DNA from: DASPWW01 sp035461345
GTDB lineage: Bacteria; Actinomycetota; Thermoleophilia; Solirubrobacterales; 70-9
DNA length: 55,032 nucleotides
Reading direction: 5' to 3'
NCBI GenBank assembly: GCA_035461345.1
Contig: DATHVJ010000187.1
Span: 1-55,032 of the forward strand
Shown piece by piece: positions 40,835-49,303 of the stretch. The position numbers and the translations under genes are program-made. Numbering within the stretch: the stretch's first letter is position 1; every line of letters starts with the position of its first letter. A model generated the notes under the pieces. The model had not been told where the DNA came from. It was given only the letters and a program-made list of their open reading frames with translations, and searched no databases.

Positions 40835-40884
40835 ATCAGGCGCGCGATTCCGAACGAGCAGATCGCGGATCGCGGGTAATCCGG

Positions 40885-41329
40885 CTAGCCCGCGATCAGG
40901 CAGTAGGCGTAGACGGTGAACTCGCGGGTCTGGTTGTTCCTGTTGTGGCCGCCCGCGCGCCAGCCCTCGCCGTCACGGTGGTCGATCTGACCCTCGACGC
41001 TCAGATTGGTCGGCGCGTCGTTCCAGCGCCAGCCACCGCTGAGCACGCGCTGGTTGGCGTCACAGCTCGCGGTCCTGGCCTCGTTCGAGTTGCCGGGGAT
41101 CGTGAACGTCTCCCTCTTCTGCTCGATCGCCGCGAGCTCATCCCCGCCGATCGGGAGCGTCTTGTTTGATCTGCTTGCGCGCCTGCCTCTTGGCGATCGT
41201 CTTGGTCTTCTTCTTGCTGATGCTTGTGGTCGCGCTCGGACCGGCGATCGCCGTGCCCGCTAGCGCCGCGATCAGCGCCATCACGGCCCCGACGAGCGCC
41301 TGGGACGACCCCTGCGTGATGCGTCTCAT
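40885..41329 (-). pseudogene. secreted protein gene with a frameshift
   Basis: From ATG at 41327-41329 (AGGAAGGGAG upstream) the frame encodes a signal peptide (SSQALVGAVMALIAALAGTA) and a Lys-rich part (SKKKTKTIAKRQARKQIKQ), then stops at 41138. The following sequence is open in another frame and reads as a sensible secreted domain: NKTLPIGGDELAAIEQKRET, then TIPGNSNEARTASCDANQRV, GGWRWNDAPTNLSVEGQID, ending VYAYCLIAG at 40885. A +1 change near 41150-41165 would restore one protein of about 147 aa. A good promoter and terminator surround it, so it may be a recent mutation, a sequencing error or a recoding site. Confidence 0.6.
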
Positions 41330-41402
41330 ACCACTCCCTTCCTGTACACGAACCGCCCTCGCATCCCACGAGGTGAAGCCCGCCCTTCGCCAGCAGGGGC
41401 GC

Positions 41403-41432
41403 ACACTTTCTCACCCTGTCGCGGCTTGTCAA
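41403..41432 (-). promoter_or_regulatory. promoter with consensus -35 box
   Basis: On the minus strand TTGACA (41432-41427), 18-bp spacer, AAGTGT (41408-41403). The -35 is perfect; the -10 has only A2 and T6. The start codon of the secreted-protein gene is about 70 nt downstream, with a Shine-Dalgarno. Confidence 0.5.
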
Positions 41433-41456
41433 GACCGGCGGCCGGCCATGGACCGG

Positions 41457-41897
41457 CTAGCCCGGGACGGGGCTCGAGCTGACCTGCTGCTCGCGCTTGA
41501 AGCAGAACTGCCACAGCGTGTCGCCCTGGTCGCGGACGGAGTAGAAGACGCATGTCGTCTCCGGCCCCTCCGGCGCTATCTCCTGCGCGGGCTCTCCAAG
41601 ACGCTCCTCGACCTCGGCGCGAGTGAGGTTCGGCGCGATCGCCTGCGCCTCCTCGAGCGTGATCACGCCGCCATCGGCGTCGTCGCCGTCGACGAGCCGG
41701 CTGATGCCGAAGTAGCCGACCAGGAATGCCGCGGCGACGATCGGGATCGCGAACCACCAGCTCCATTGCAGCCGGGGCATGCGGCGCCCGCGTGCGTAGG
41801 GCCCATGGCAGTTGGGGCAGACCTCGGCGTCGGTTCGCGTGGCGACCGAGCAGTGGGGACAGACCTTGAGCAGCGCCTCGTCGCGGTGGGCCTCCAT
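41457..41897 (-). CDS. zinc-ribbon membrane protein with BamE/SmpA-like C-terminal motif
   Basis: 146 residues: a double CxxC zinc ribbon (KVCPHCSVATRTDAEVCPNC, residues 11-30), a basic stretch, one span (WWFAIPIVAAAFLVGYFGI) and an external domain with NLTRAEVEERLGEPAQE. That last motif is the typical helix-turn of BamE/OmlA-like lipoproteins (GMTxxEVxxxLGxP). Two Cys (CVFYSVRD, LWQFCFK) could form a disulfide. No function is known for the combination. ATG at 41895-41897 has TAGCCT 7 nt upstream. Divergent from the GH26-like gene. Confidence 0.65.
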   Translation of the reverse strand: MEAHRDEALLKVCPHCSVATRTDAEVCPNCHGPYARGRRMPRLQWSWWFAIPIVAAAFLVGYFGISRLVDGDDADGGVITLEEAQAIAPNLTRAEVEERLGEPAQEIAPEGPETTCVFYSVRDQGDTLWQFCFKREQQVSSSPVPG

Positions 41898-41904
41898 CGG
41901 CTGC

Positions 41905-41910
41905 AGGCTA
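41905..41910 (-). promoter_or_regulatory. putative -10 box (TAGCCT) of a leaderless gene
   Basis: On the minus strand TAGCCT ends 7 nt before the ATG at 41897; no ribosome site. Confidence 0.4.
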
Positions 41911-41999
41911 TCCGTGAAGGGCGCCTTGCAGCGCCCCGTTGGTGCGTGCACGTGCCGGGGGTGCGAGTGGATCCTGAATTCCGCGTGTTGCAGGGAAAG

Positions 42000-43115
42000 G
42001 TGCGTTTCGAGCATGGAGCCCTGGCAGCGACCGCGGCGCGCCGCGCGGTCGTCGCGGTGGTCCTCGCCGCATCCGTCGCCGCGTCGGCGACTCTCCCCGC
42101 CGGCGCCGGCGGGCGCGCCTACACGCCGCCGAAGAAGAAGACCTACCACGGCGTGCGCGAGACCGGCGAGCTCAAGCACTGGTTCCGGTTCGCGACGGCG
42201 GTTCGCGCCCACCCGGCCGTGATGCAGACGTTCCACACCTGGGGCACCCGCCCGACGATGGCGATGGAGCGATGGACCGCGGCGAGGGCCCGCGGGATGC
42301 TGAGCGTCTCGACCGCGACCGGGGGCGAGCCCGAGGAGATCGACCCGTACGGAATCGCGCACGGCCAGGGCGACGGGTATCCGCTGTGGCTGAACCATGA
42401 CATCGCCGCCTGGGGCCACCCGACCTACATCCGGCTGATGCCGGAGATGAACGGGCACTGGAACCCCTATTCCGCGTTCAACTCGAACGGAAGCTCGCGA
42501 GGCAAGCGCCACTCGACGCACTGGTTTCGCCACGCGTGGAGGCGATTCGCGCTGATCGTACGCGGCGGCACGACCGCGAAGATCAACCGGCGGCTCGAGG
42601 CGCTGGACATGAAGCCGATCCAGGCCCGGGGCCCGTACGAGCGCAGCGAGGTCCCGGCGCATCTGCCGCGTCCGAAGGTGGCGCTGATGTGGGTTCCACA
42701 AACCGAGGGGTCGCCGAACCTGTTGTCGAACGGACCGGACGACTACTGGCCGGGAGGCAGGTACACGGACTGGGTCGGGCTCGACATGTACTCGATCTAT
42801 CCCAACTTCGACGGCTTCAACCGCTTCTATCGCGCGTACCGCGGGAAGCCGTTCGTCGTCGGCGAGTACGGGCTGTGGGGCGAGGACAACCCGAGCTGGG
42901 TGAAGCGGATGTTCCGTTGGGCGCGCAACCACCGGCGCGCGCGACTGCTCGTCTACTACACGACCGTCGCCGACTCCGACCCGTTCAAGATCTGGGATCA
43001 CCCACGCAGCCGGCGCATGATGCGCAAGATCCTCAACCGCAAGCGGTATCCGGCCTTCGCGCCCGAGGCCAACGACTACGCCGGGCCGACCGGCGGAGTG
43101 GGCGCCGGCGGTTAG
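42000..43115 (+). CDS. secreted GH26-like glycoside hydrolase
   Basis: 371 residues with a signal peptide (ARRAVVAVVLAASVAASA). The catalytic domain follows the GH26 beta-mannanase pattern: acid/base E149 in YIRLMPEMNGHWNPYS, a helix HWFRHAWRRFALIVR, the strand VALMWVPQTEG, the YWPGGRYTDWVGLDMYSIYP segment and the nucleophile E289 in PFVVGEYGLWG. It would cut beta-1,4-mannan or a related glycan outside the cell. GTG at 42000 was chosen; another in-frame GTG lies 15 nt upstream. The stop overlaps that of the convergent PpiC gene by three bases. Confidence 0.82.
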   Translation: MRFEHGALAATAARRAVVAVVLAASVAASATLPAGAGGRAYTPPKKKTYHGVRETGELKHWFRFATAVRAHPAVMQTFHTWGTRPTMAMERWTAARARGMLSVSTATGGEPEEIDPYGIAHGQGDGYPLWLNHDIAAWGHPTYIRLMPEMNGHWNPYSAFNSNGSSRGKRHSTHWFRHAWRRFALIVRGGTTAKINRRLEALDMKPIQARGPYERSEVPAHLPRPKVALMWVPQTEGSPNLLSNGPDDYWPGGRYTDWVGLDMYSIYPNFDGFNRFYRAYRGKPFVVGEYGLWGEDNPSWVKRMFRWARNHRRARLLVYYTTVADSDPFKIWDHPRSRRMMRKILNRKRYPAFAPEANDYAGPTGGVGAGG

Positions 43116-44434
43116 GGAGCGGTGGGGGCGCCCGTCTGCGGCGGAGCGCCCGTCGGAGGCGCGGCCCCCGTCGGAGGCGCGGCCCCCGTCGGCGGCGCGG
43201 CCCCGGTCGGAGGCGCGCCGGGCTGCGGCGCGCCACCGGGGCCGACCGGCGCGACACCCGGCGGGAGACCCTCGCCCTGCTCGGCCGCCGGCGCCAGCGG
43301 GCCCTGCGCCAGCCCCGGCGTGATGACTCCCGGGGTCACCGACCCCGCGCTGCCGGGTGCGGCCGGACGGCTTGACTGCACGGGCGGCGCGCCCTCCGGC
43401 GTCGGTGGAGGCGGGGCGTTGGCGCACCGCTCGATCACGTAGTCGGGAGCGCAGAACGTCCGCTCGGTCCACTTGTCGACGAAATCGCTCTCGAACTCGG
43501 TCGCCGCGAGCTGCTGCTGGGCGCCGGTGATCTGCTGCGTGATCTGCTCCCGGGCCTCGTCCAGGGGCGTCGTCTTCGCCTCCGTCACCTTTGCGACCTG
43601 GATCAGGTAGAAGCCCTCCTCGGTCTCGAACGGCCCCACCAGCTCGCCCTCTTCGGCGCCGAACGCCTCCTCGTCGAAGGTCGCGTCGCTCTGACCCTCG
43701 ACGAGGCCAACCCTGAGGCCGCCGCGGCTCTGCGCCGACTGGTCGGTGGAGAACCGCTTCACGGCCTGCTTCCAGGCGTCGACCGAGTCGTCCTGGTCGA
43801 GCAGCTGGCGCGCCTGCTCGACCTTGTCCTGGTCCTCGTTCAAGACCACGCGCACGTCGCGCGACTCGGGCTGCTCGAACTGGCTCGAGTTCTCCTCGTA
43901 GAACGCCTCGACGGTCCCGGACGGAACGTCCTCGGCCTGCCCCGACAGGGCCTCCTCCTGTACGCGCTCGCTGAGAAGGGTCAGGCGCACTCGCTGCGTG
44001 GCGTCCTCCTCGCTGAAGCCCGACTGATCGAGGAAGCGGCGGAACTCCTTCTCGTCCTCGAAGTTCTGCTTCTTGATCTGCTCCAGTCGCTGCTCGACCT
44101 CGCTGTCGGTGACCGTTATCCCCTCCTCCTCGGCCTCGCCCTCGACCCAGCGGCCCAGAAGGAGGTCGGACATCGCCTGCTCCTTGAGCGCCTCGTACTG
44201 GGGATCTTCCTCGTTCGGCACGCGGCCGCCCTGCGACGCGGCGGCCTGCTCGAGCGACGAGTCGAGCTCCTCCTGCGTGATCGGGCCGCCCGGCGCGTCG
44301 TCGACCACCGCGACGTCCCCGGACGGGACCTCGGGGTTCGTCAGACCTTGGGCGACGGCCCAGATCGCGAAGAACGCGACCAGGAACACCGCCAGGGCGA
44401 TGACAACGATCCGCTTCAGGCTTGCAGCCGCCAC
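43112..44434 (-). CDS. membrane-anchored SurA/PpiC-type peptidyl-prolyl isomerase
   Basis: 440 residues. One N-terminal span (VVIALAVFLVAFFAIWAVA) is followed by a SurA N-domain (residues 50-165) and a parvulin domain (about 190-290, SRDVRVVLNEDQDK, RFSTDQSAQSRGGLRVGLVE, GPFETEEGFYLIQVA). The last 100 residues are Pro/Gly-rich with APPTGA repeats and are probably unstructured. It acts on the outer side of the membrane in folding of exported proteins. GTG at 44432-44434 has TATGCT 9 nt upstream. Position next to mfd is conserved in the group. Confidence 0.88.
   Translation of the reverse strand: MAAASLKRIVVIALAVFLVAFFAIWAVAQGLTNPEVPSGDVAVVDDAPGGPITQEELDSSLEQAAASQGGRVPNEEDPQYEALKEQAMSDLLLGRWVEGEAEEEGITVTDSEVEQRLEQIKKQNFEDEKEFRRFLDQSGFSEEDATQRVRLTLLSERVQEEALSGQAEDVPSGTVEAFYEENSSQFEQPESRDVRVVLNEDQDKVEQARQLLDQDDSVDAWKQAVKRFSTDQSAQSRGGLRVGLVEGQSDATFDEEAFGAEEGELVGPFETEEGFYLIQVAKVTEAKTTPLDEAREQITQQITGAQQQLAATEFESDFVDKWTERTFCAPDYVIERCANAPPPPTPEGAPPVQSSRPAAPGSAGSVTPGVITPGLAQGPLAPAAEQGEGLPPGVAPVGPGGAPQPGAPPTGAAPPTGAAPPTGAAPPTGAPPQTGAPTAP
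43151..43222 (-). repeat. 18-bp tandem repeat encoding APPTGA
   Basis: Four units of 18 bp (CGTCGGAGGCGCGGCCCC and variants) near the 3' end of the PpiC gene give the Pro-rich tail. Copy number is likely to vary. Confidence 0.8.
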
Positions 44435-44470
44435 GAGGGCGGGAGCATAACGAGCGGGGTTAAGAAAGCA

Positions 44471-44562
44471 TCAATCCCGCGAAATCCTCCCTGATCACAG
44501 GCCATCAGCCTGTCGCGGTGACGTGCGTCGCCGCGCCCCGTCACCTGTCCGCTTTAGCGGGG
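44471..44562 (-). repeat. dispersed hairpin repeat, family B copy 3 (expanded loop)
   Basis: TCAATCCCGCGAAATCCTCC (44471-44490) matches copy 1 at 19 of 20 bases, and GTCCGCTTTAGCGGGG matches its right arm, but about 57 nt of other sequence lies in the loop. That insert holds its own inverted repeats (ACAGGC/GCCTGT; GGTGACG/CGTCACC in part). The right arm encodes the C-terminus of Mfd. Confidence 0.6.
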
Positions 44563-47500
44563 TCACCTGCAGCACGAGCTTGGGTAACCCCTTCGGCCAC
44601 GGCGAGAGCCGCAGCGAGGCGCGCGGCGGGCTCGGGGGGGACGCGGGTCGAGACGGTCTTCGTGCGGAAGTCATAGTCGGCCCGCGGGAGCCGCTCGCGC
44701 AGGGCGTCCGCCTGATCTCCCTCGAGCTCGATCGGCGCGGCGGACAGCCGCCCGCCGCGAACCTCGACCGTCCGCGCGCCGGCGCGGCCGAGCTCGATCC
44801 GCGCGCGCTGCTGCTCCAGCAGGCTCTCCACGGGCTCCGGGAGGGGCCCGAAGCGGTCCGCGAGCTCGTCGCGCAGCGCCCGGAGCTCGCTGGTCTCGCG
44901 CGCGCCCGCTATCCGCCGGTGGACGTCGATCTTCGCAGCCTCGAACGGGACGTAGTCGCCGGGGACGTAGGCGTCGACGTCGAGGTCCAGCCTGACCGCG
45001 GCCTCGTACGACGGGGCGCCGCCGTCGCCGTCCGCGGCCCGCTCCGCCTCCACCGCCTCGTCCAGCAGCGCGCAGTAGAGCTCGAACCCGACCGCCGCCA
45101 CGTGGCCCGACTGCTCGTCCCCGAGCAGGTTGCCCGCGCCGCGGATCTCGAGGTCGCGCATCGCGATCGCGAACCCCGAGCCGAGCTCCGTGTGGTCCGA
45201 CAACGTCGCGAGTCGCGCGGCGGCGTCCGCCGTCAGCGCGCCGGCGGACGGATACAGCAGGTACGCGTAGGCCCGCTCCCGGGAGCGCCCGACACGGCCG
45301 CGGATCTGGTACGCCTGCGCGAGGCCGAGCTCGTCGGCCCGCTCGACGATCAAAGTGTTGGCGGTCGGGATGTCGAGCCCGGACTCGATGATCGTCGTCG
45401 CGACGAGGCAGTCGGCCCCGCCGCGCAGGAAGTCGAGCATCGTCTCCTCGAGCTCGCGCTCGTCCATCTGCCCGTGCGCCTCGGCGAACTGCACCCCGGG
45501 GCAGAGCGCGCGCAGGCGGTCGGCGGTCTCGGACAAGGTCTCGACGCGGTTGTGAAGGAAGAACGCCTGTCCCCCCCGCTCCACCTCGCGCTCGATCGCG
45601 CGCTTGACGAGCGCGTCGTCGTACGGGCCGACGAAGGTGCGGATCGGCCGCCGCCCCTCGGGCGGCGTCTCGATCACGGAGATGTCGCGCAGCCCCGCGA
45701 GGCTCATCTGCAGGGTGCGCGGGATCGGCGTCGCCGACAGCGAGATCACGTCGACCCTCAGCTTGAGCTGGCGCAGGAGATCCTTCTGGCGCACCCCGAA
45801 GCGCTGCTCCTCGTCGACGATCAGCAGGCCCAGCTCCTCGGCGCGAACGTCGCGGGATAGCAGCCGGTGGGTGCCGATCAGGATGTCCACCTTCCCGGCG
45901 GCGAAGTCCGCCAGCACCTCGCGGTTCTCCGCCGGCCGGCGCAGCCGGGAGACCATCTCGATCCGGAACGGCAGCTCCGCCAGGCGCTCGCGGAACGTCC
46001 CCAGGTGCTGCTGGGCGAGGATCGTCGTCGGGACGAGCATCATCACCTGGGTGCCGTCGGCGGCGGCCTTGTGCGCGGCGCGCAGCGCGACCTCGGTCTT
46101 GCCGTAGCCGACGTCCCCGCAGATCAGCCGGTCCATCGGCTGCACCGCCTCCATGTCGCCCTTGACCGCGTCCACCGCGGCGAGCTGGTCGGCCGTCTCG
46201 CGGTACGGGAACGCGCGCTCGAGCGTTAGCTGCCACTCCCCGTCCGGCGGGAAGGCGCGGCCGCGGCGCGCGCGGCGCTCGGCGTACAGGTTGAGCAGAT
46301 CGCCGGCGAGGTCGCGGGCCGCCCGCCGCGCGCGGGCCTTCATCCCCTCCCAGCGCTGGCTGCCGAGCGCCGAGAGCTGCGGCGCGGCGCCGCCGGTCCC
46401 GACGTAGCGGGTGATCTTGGCCAGCTGCTCAGCGGGGACGAAGACGCGGTCCTCGCCGCGGTACTCGAGCTGCAGGTAGTCGCGCGTCACCCCGGCCACC
46501 GAGCGGGTCTCGAACCCGGCGAAGCGCGCGATCCCGTGGTCCTCGTGGACGACGTAGTCCCCGACGCGCAGCTCAGTGAACGACGTCAGCCGCCCGCGGG
46601 CGGTAGGCGGCGCATCCGGGCGCCGGCGGTGGACGAGCCGGCGCTGAGGGATGACCGCGAGCCGCAGCTGCGGGGAGACGAAGCCGTCGGCGAGCGCAGC
46701 CTCGCCGAACAGCAGCACCCCGTCTCCGCGGGCGTGGGCTCGTCGCGCTTCCGCCGGCAGGGTCCCGCCGTCGAGCAGCGTCGCGTCGAGACGGCTCAGG
46801 TTGTAGCGCGCCCGCTCGGCCTCGCCGCGGTGCTCGAACGTCACCGTCGCCAGGTATCCGGAGCGAAGCTCGCGCTCCAGCTCGCCCTCGGCCTCGGACA
46901 TGCTGCGCGCCGCGAACGCAGGCCGCTGGGCTCGGAAGGAGCGCTCGTGGCCAGACTCGACGCCGGAGATCGACAGCGCGGCTCGCCCCCGCAGCGGCTC
47001 GGCGACCTCGACGTACAGATGGCGGGCGTCGTCGGCGTGCATGGCGATCGTGACGTCGTCCCAGTGGTCGGACAGCGCCGAGTCGATCTCCTCCTCCGCG
47101 GCGACGATCACCGCCGTCGACTCGCCGATCAGATCGAGCGGCGCCTGGAACCGGTCCGTGGGCAGCAGCTCGGCGACGTCGGGGCGCTCCCCGCCGCCGT
47201 TCCCGCTCGACTGCTCGCGCGCCTCGGAGAGGGCGAGCTCCGCGAGCTCGCGGTGCTCGGCGGCGAGCTCGGCCGCCGGCGCCAGCTCGACTCGCTCGGC
47301 GTCTCCCAGCGAGCGCTGGGTGAAGGTCGAGAACCAGCGCAGGGACTCGATCTCGTCGCCGAACAGCTCCACGCGCACGGCGCGGTCCTCGGTCGCCCCG
47401 AAGACGTCGAGGATGCCGCCCCGGGCGGCGAACTGGCCGCGGTCCTCGACCTGGTCGACGCGCTCGTACCCGGCTTCGACGAGCCGCATCGCGACCGCGT

Positions 47501-47963
47501 CGAGGTCGATCTCGTCACCGGCGGCGAGGGCGAACCCGGCGGGGCGGAGCGAGGCCTCGGGGACCGCCTCGGCGAGGGCGACGGCGCTGGCGACGACGAC
47601 GGGCTCCGGCGCGGCTCCCGTCAGCGCGTCGAGGGCCGCGATCCGCAGCCCCACCAGGTGGGGGGGCGGGGCGACGTGAGACTCGTATCCGGTCCCGCGG
47701 GACGGGTAGTAGCGAACCGGCCGCGGGCTCAGGTAAGCGTTCAGATCGCGCGCGAGGTCGCGCGCCGAGCGGTCGTCGGCGGTTACGACGAGCGCCGGCC
47801 GGCCGGCCAGCCCGTACTCCGCCTCGACGAGCGCCGCGAGCAGGTACGGGCGCACCGCGGGCGACATGTGGGCGCCGAGCCCCTCGTTCGCGCACACGGC
47901 GGTCGCCAGCGACCGGAAGTCGCCGTCCTCGGTTGCGATCTCGAGCAGGGGGCGAAGCGCCAT
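44541..47963 (-). CDS. mfd: transcription-repair coupling factor Mfd
   Basis: An 1140-aa complete Mfd: UvrB-like N-terminal domains (to about 350), an RNA-polymerase-interacting CarD-like domain (about 455-510, FTELRVGDYVVHEDHGIARF), a SF2 translocase with Walker A GDVGYGKTEVA (near 615) and DEEQ box LLIVDEEQRFGV (near 716), the TRG motif region GRVGRSRERAYAYL and the C-terminal TRCF domain. It removes stalled RNA polymerase and recruits UvrA. The last residues (DPAKADR) are encoded by a dispersed repeat. ATG at 47961-47963 has TAGATT 7 nt upstream; GGAGG also lies there. Confidence 0.97.
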   Translation of the reverse strand: MALRPLLEIATEDGDFRSLATAVCANEGLGAHMSPAVRPYLLAALVEAEYGLAGRPALVVTADDRSARDLARDLNAYLSPRPVRYYPSRGTGYESHVAPPPHLVGLRIAALDALTGAAPEPVVVASAVALAEAVPEASLRPAGFALAAGDEIDLDAVAMRLVEAGYERVDQVEDRGQFAARGGILDVFGATEDRAVRVELFGDEIESLRWFSTFTQRSLGDAERVELAPAAELAAEHRELAELALSEAREQSSGNGGGERPDVAELLPTDRFQAPLDLIGESTAVIVAAEEEIDSALSDHWDDVTIAMHADDARHLYVEVAEPLRGRAALSISGVESGHERSFRAQRPAFAARSMSEAEGELERELRSGYLATVTFEHRGEAERARYNLSRLDATLLDGGTLPAEARRAHARGDGVLLFGEAALADGFVSPQLRLAVIPQRRLVHRRRPDAPPTARGRLTSFTELRVGDYVVHEDHGIARFAGFETRSVAGVTRDYLQLEYRGEDRVFVPAEQLAKITRYVGTGGAAPQLSALGSQRWEGMKARARRAARDLAGDLLNLYAERRARRGRAFPPDGEWQLTLERAFPYRETADQLAAVDAVKGDMEAVQPMDRLICGDVGYGKTEVALRAAHKAAADGTQVMMLVPTTILAQQHLGTFRERLAELPFRIEMVSRLRRPAENREVLADFAAGKVDILIGTHRLLSRDVRAEELGLLIVDEEQRFGVRQKDLLRQLKLRVDVISLSATPIPRTLQMSLAGLRDISVIETPPEGRRPIRTFVGPYDDALVKRAIEREVERGGQAFFLHNRVETLSETADRLRALCPGVQFAEAHGQMDERELEETMLDFLRGGADCLVATTIIESGLDIPTANTLIVERADELGLAQAYQIRGRVGRSRERAYAYLLYPSAGALTADAAARLATLSDHTELGSGFAIAMRDLEIRGAGNLLGDEQSGHVAAVGFELYCALLDEAVEAERAADGDGGAPSYEAAVRLDLDVDAYVPGDYVPFEAAKIDVHRRIAGARETSELRALRDELADRFGPLPEPVESLLEQQRARIELGRAGARTVEVRGGRLSAAPIELEGDQADALRERLPRADYDFRTKTVSTRVPPEPAARLAAALAVAEGVTQARAAGDPAKADR

Positions 47964-47970
47964 GCCTCCA

Positions 47971-47976
47971 AATCTA
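47971..47976 (-). promoter_or_regulatory. putative -10 box (TAGATT) of mfd
   Basis: On the minus strand TAGATT ends 7 nt before the ATG. The spacer TGGAGGC contains a GGAGG-like ribosome site, so either a leaderless or a normal start is possible. Confidence 0.4.
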
Positions 47977-47984
47977 GGCGGACG

Positions 47985-48707
47985 TCACTCGCTGTAGGGG
48001 AGCCCCCGCCCGGAGAGCTGCCACTCGACCTGGCCGCGGCCCTCCGCGCGCGAGCGCTCCTCGACCCCGTCCCACCCGTGCAGCATCGACTTCAGGCGGG
48101 CGACCATCTCGGGGTCGTTCGCGGCGACCCCGGCGGCGAGATCGAGCGCCCCCTGCTCGGTGCGGGCGGCCGGGACGACCTTGTGGACGAGGCCCCAGCG
48201 CAGCGCTTCGTCGGCGCCGACGTCGCGCGACGTGAGCAGCAGGTACTTGGCGACCGACAGCCCGCATAGGGTGACGAGGCGCGCGGGGCCCACGGGCATG
48301 CCGAGCGCGGCGCCGGGGAACCGCATCCGCAGGTTCGAGCCGCCGACCCTGAGATCGCAGGCGACGGCGATCTCGGCTCCGCCGCCGACGCACGACCCGT
48401 GACAGGCCGCCACCGTCGGCTTGGGGAAGCCGGTGATCTCGTCGTAGAGCTCGGAGAACAACTCGATGCGGCGCACCGATCCGTCGGCGTCGAGCTTCTC
48501 GCGGACATCGGCGCCCGCCGACAAGCCCATGTGGTCGGTGGACGAGATCGCCAGCACGCGCGCGGCGTCGTCGTCGCGTGCGGCAGCGAGGTGCTCGAGC
48601 AGCTCGTCAAGCATCTGCGTGTTGATCGCGTTGCGGGCCTCGGGCCGGTCGAGGCGCAGCAGAGCGACTCCGTCGTCGACGTCGTATGTAGTCACCTGGT
48701 CGCTCAT
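47985..48707 (-). CDS. enoyl-CoA hydratase/isomerase family protein
   Basis: A 240-aa crotonase-fold protein. VALLRLDRPEARNAINTQML opens it, the oxyanion-hole pieces are LSAGADVREK and CHGSCVGGGAEIAVACDLRV, and FPGAALGMPVG follows. The catalytic Glu of true hydratases in the second motif is replaced at one place by Gly-Gly-Gly-Ala-Glu geometry, so hydratase activity is probable, not certain. Its ATG overlaps the pth stop (ATGA). It is an insertion into the otherwise conserved pth-mfd order. Confidence 0.85.
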   Translation of the reverse strand: MSDQVTTYDVDDGVALLRLDRPEARNAINTQMLDELLEHLAAARDDDAARVLAISSTDHMGLSAGADVREKLDADGSVRRIELFSELYDEITGFPKPTVAACHGSCVGGGAEIAVACDLRVGGSNLRMRFPGAALGMPVGPARLVTLCGLSVAKYLLLTSRDVGADEALRWGLVHKVVPAARTEQGALDLAAGVAANDPEMVARLKSMLHGWDGVEERSRAEGRGQVEWQLSGRGLPYSE

Positions 48708-49300
48708 TCGGCGCTTCGGCTCGCCTCCCCGACCACGCGCTCGACTTCGTCGGCGGCGCGCTCGATCAGCTCTCGCACCTCGGACTCATCCTCCTCGAAG
48801 CGGCCCAGCACGTGCCGCGAGACCAGCTCCGGGTCGGTGGTGTCGGGGCGCCCGACCCCGACGCGGACGCGGCGGAACCCCGGCCCCCCGAGATGCTGGG
48901 CGAGGCTCTTGAGCCCGTTGTGCCCCGCGAGGCCGCCGCCGAGCCTGCTGCGGACCTCCCCGAACGGGAGGTCGATCTCGTCGTGCACCGCGACGACCCG
49001 GTCGAGCGGCACCTTGAGCGCGCCCCGCGCGGGCCCCGCCGACGCCCCCGACTCGTTCATGTACGTCTGCGGCATCAGCACCGCGACCCGCGGGCCGCCG
49101 GCACCGGCTCGCCCCTCGGCGATCAGGCCTCGGTACCGCTTCCGGGGTCGGGGGAGCTGCCACCGGTCGGCGACCACCCGCGCGACCTCGAACCCGACGT
49201 TGTGGCGGGTGCCGGCGTAGCGGCGCTCGGGGTTGCCGAGCCCGACGACAAGAACACTTCCGGAGTCCCCGCGCCTTCCGCGGCGCCGGAAGAGCGACAG
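48704..49300 (-). CDS. pth: peptidyl-tRNA hydrolase, apparent CTG start
   Basis: The family N-terminus is clear: SVLVVGLGNPERRYAGTRHN followed by VGFEV, with catalytic His and Asn in TRHNVGFEV, then MPQTYMNESG, VVAVHDEIDLPFG and GGGLAGHNGLKS. In this frame between the rplY stop (49304-49306) and the first strand there is no ATG, GTG or TTG. The only near-cognate start in the right place is CTG at 49298-49300 (LSLFRRRGRRGDSGS), giving 198 aa, the usual length. The next GTG (49175-49177) would remove the active site. Translation is presumably coupled to rplY, whose stop is 3 nt away. Confidence 0.85.
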   Translation of the reverse strand: MSLFRRRGRRGDSGSVLVVGLGNPERRYAGTRHNVGFEVARVVADRWQLPRPRKRYRGLIAEGRAGAGGPRVAVLMPQTYMNESGASAGPARGALKVPLDRVVAVHDEIDLPFGEVRSRLGGGLAGHNGLKSLAQHLGGPGFRRVRVGVGRPDTTDPELVSRHVLGRFEEDESEVRELIERAADEVERVVGEASRSAE

Positions 49301-49303
49301 CGC

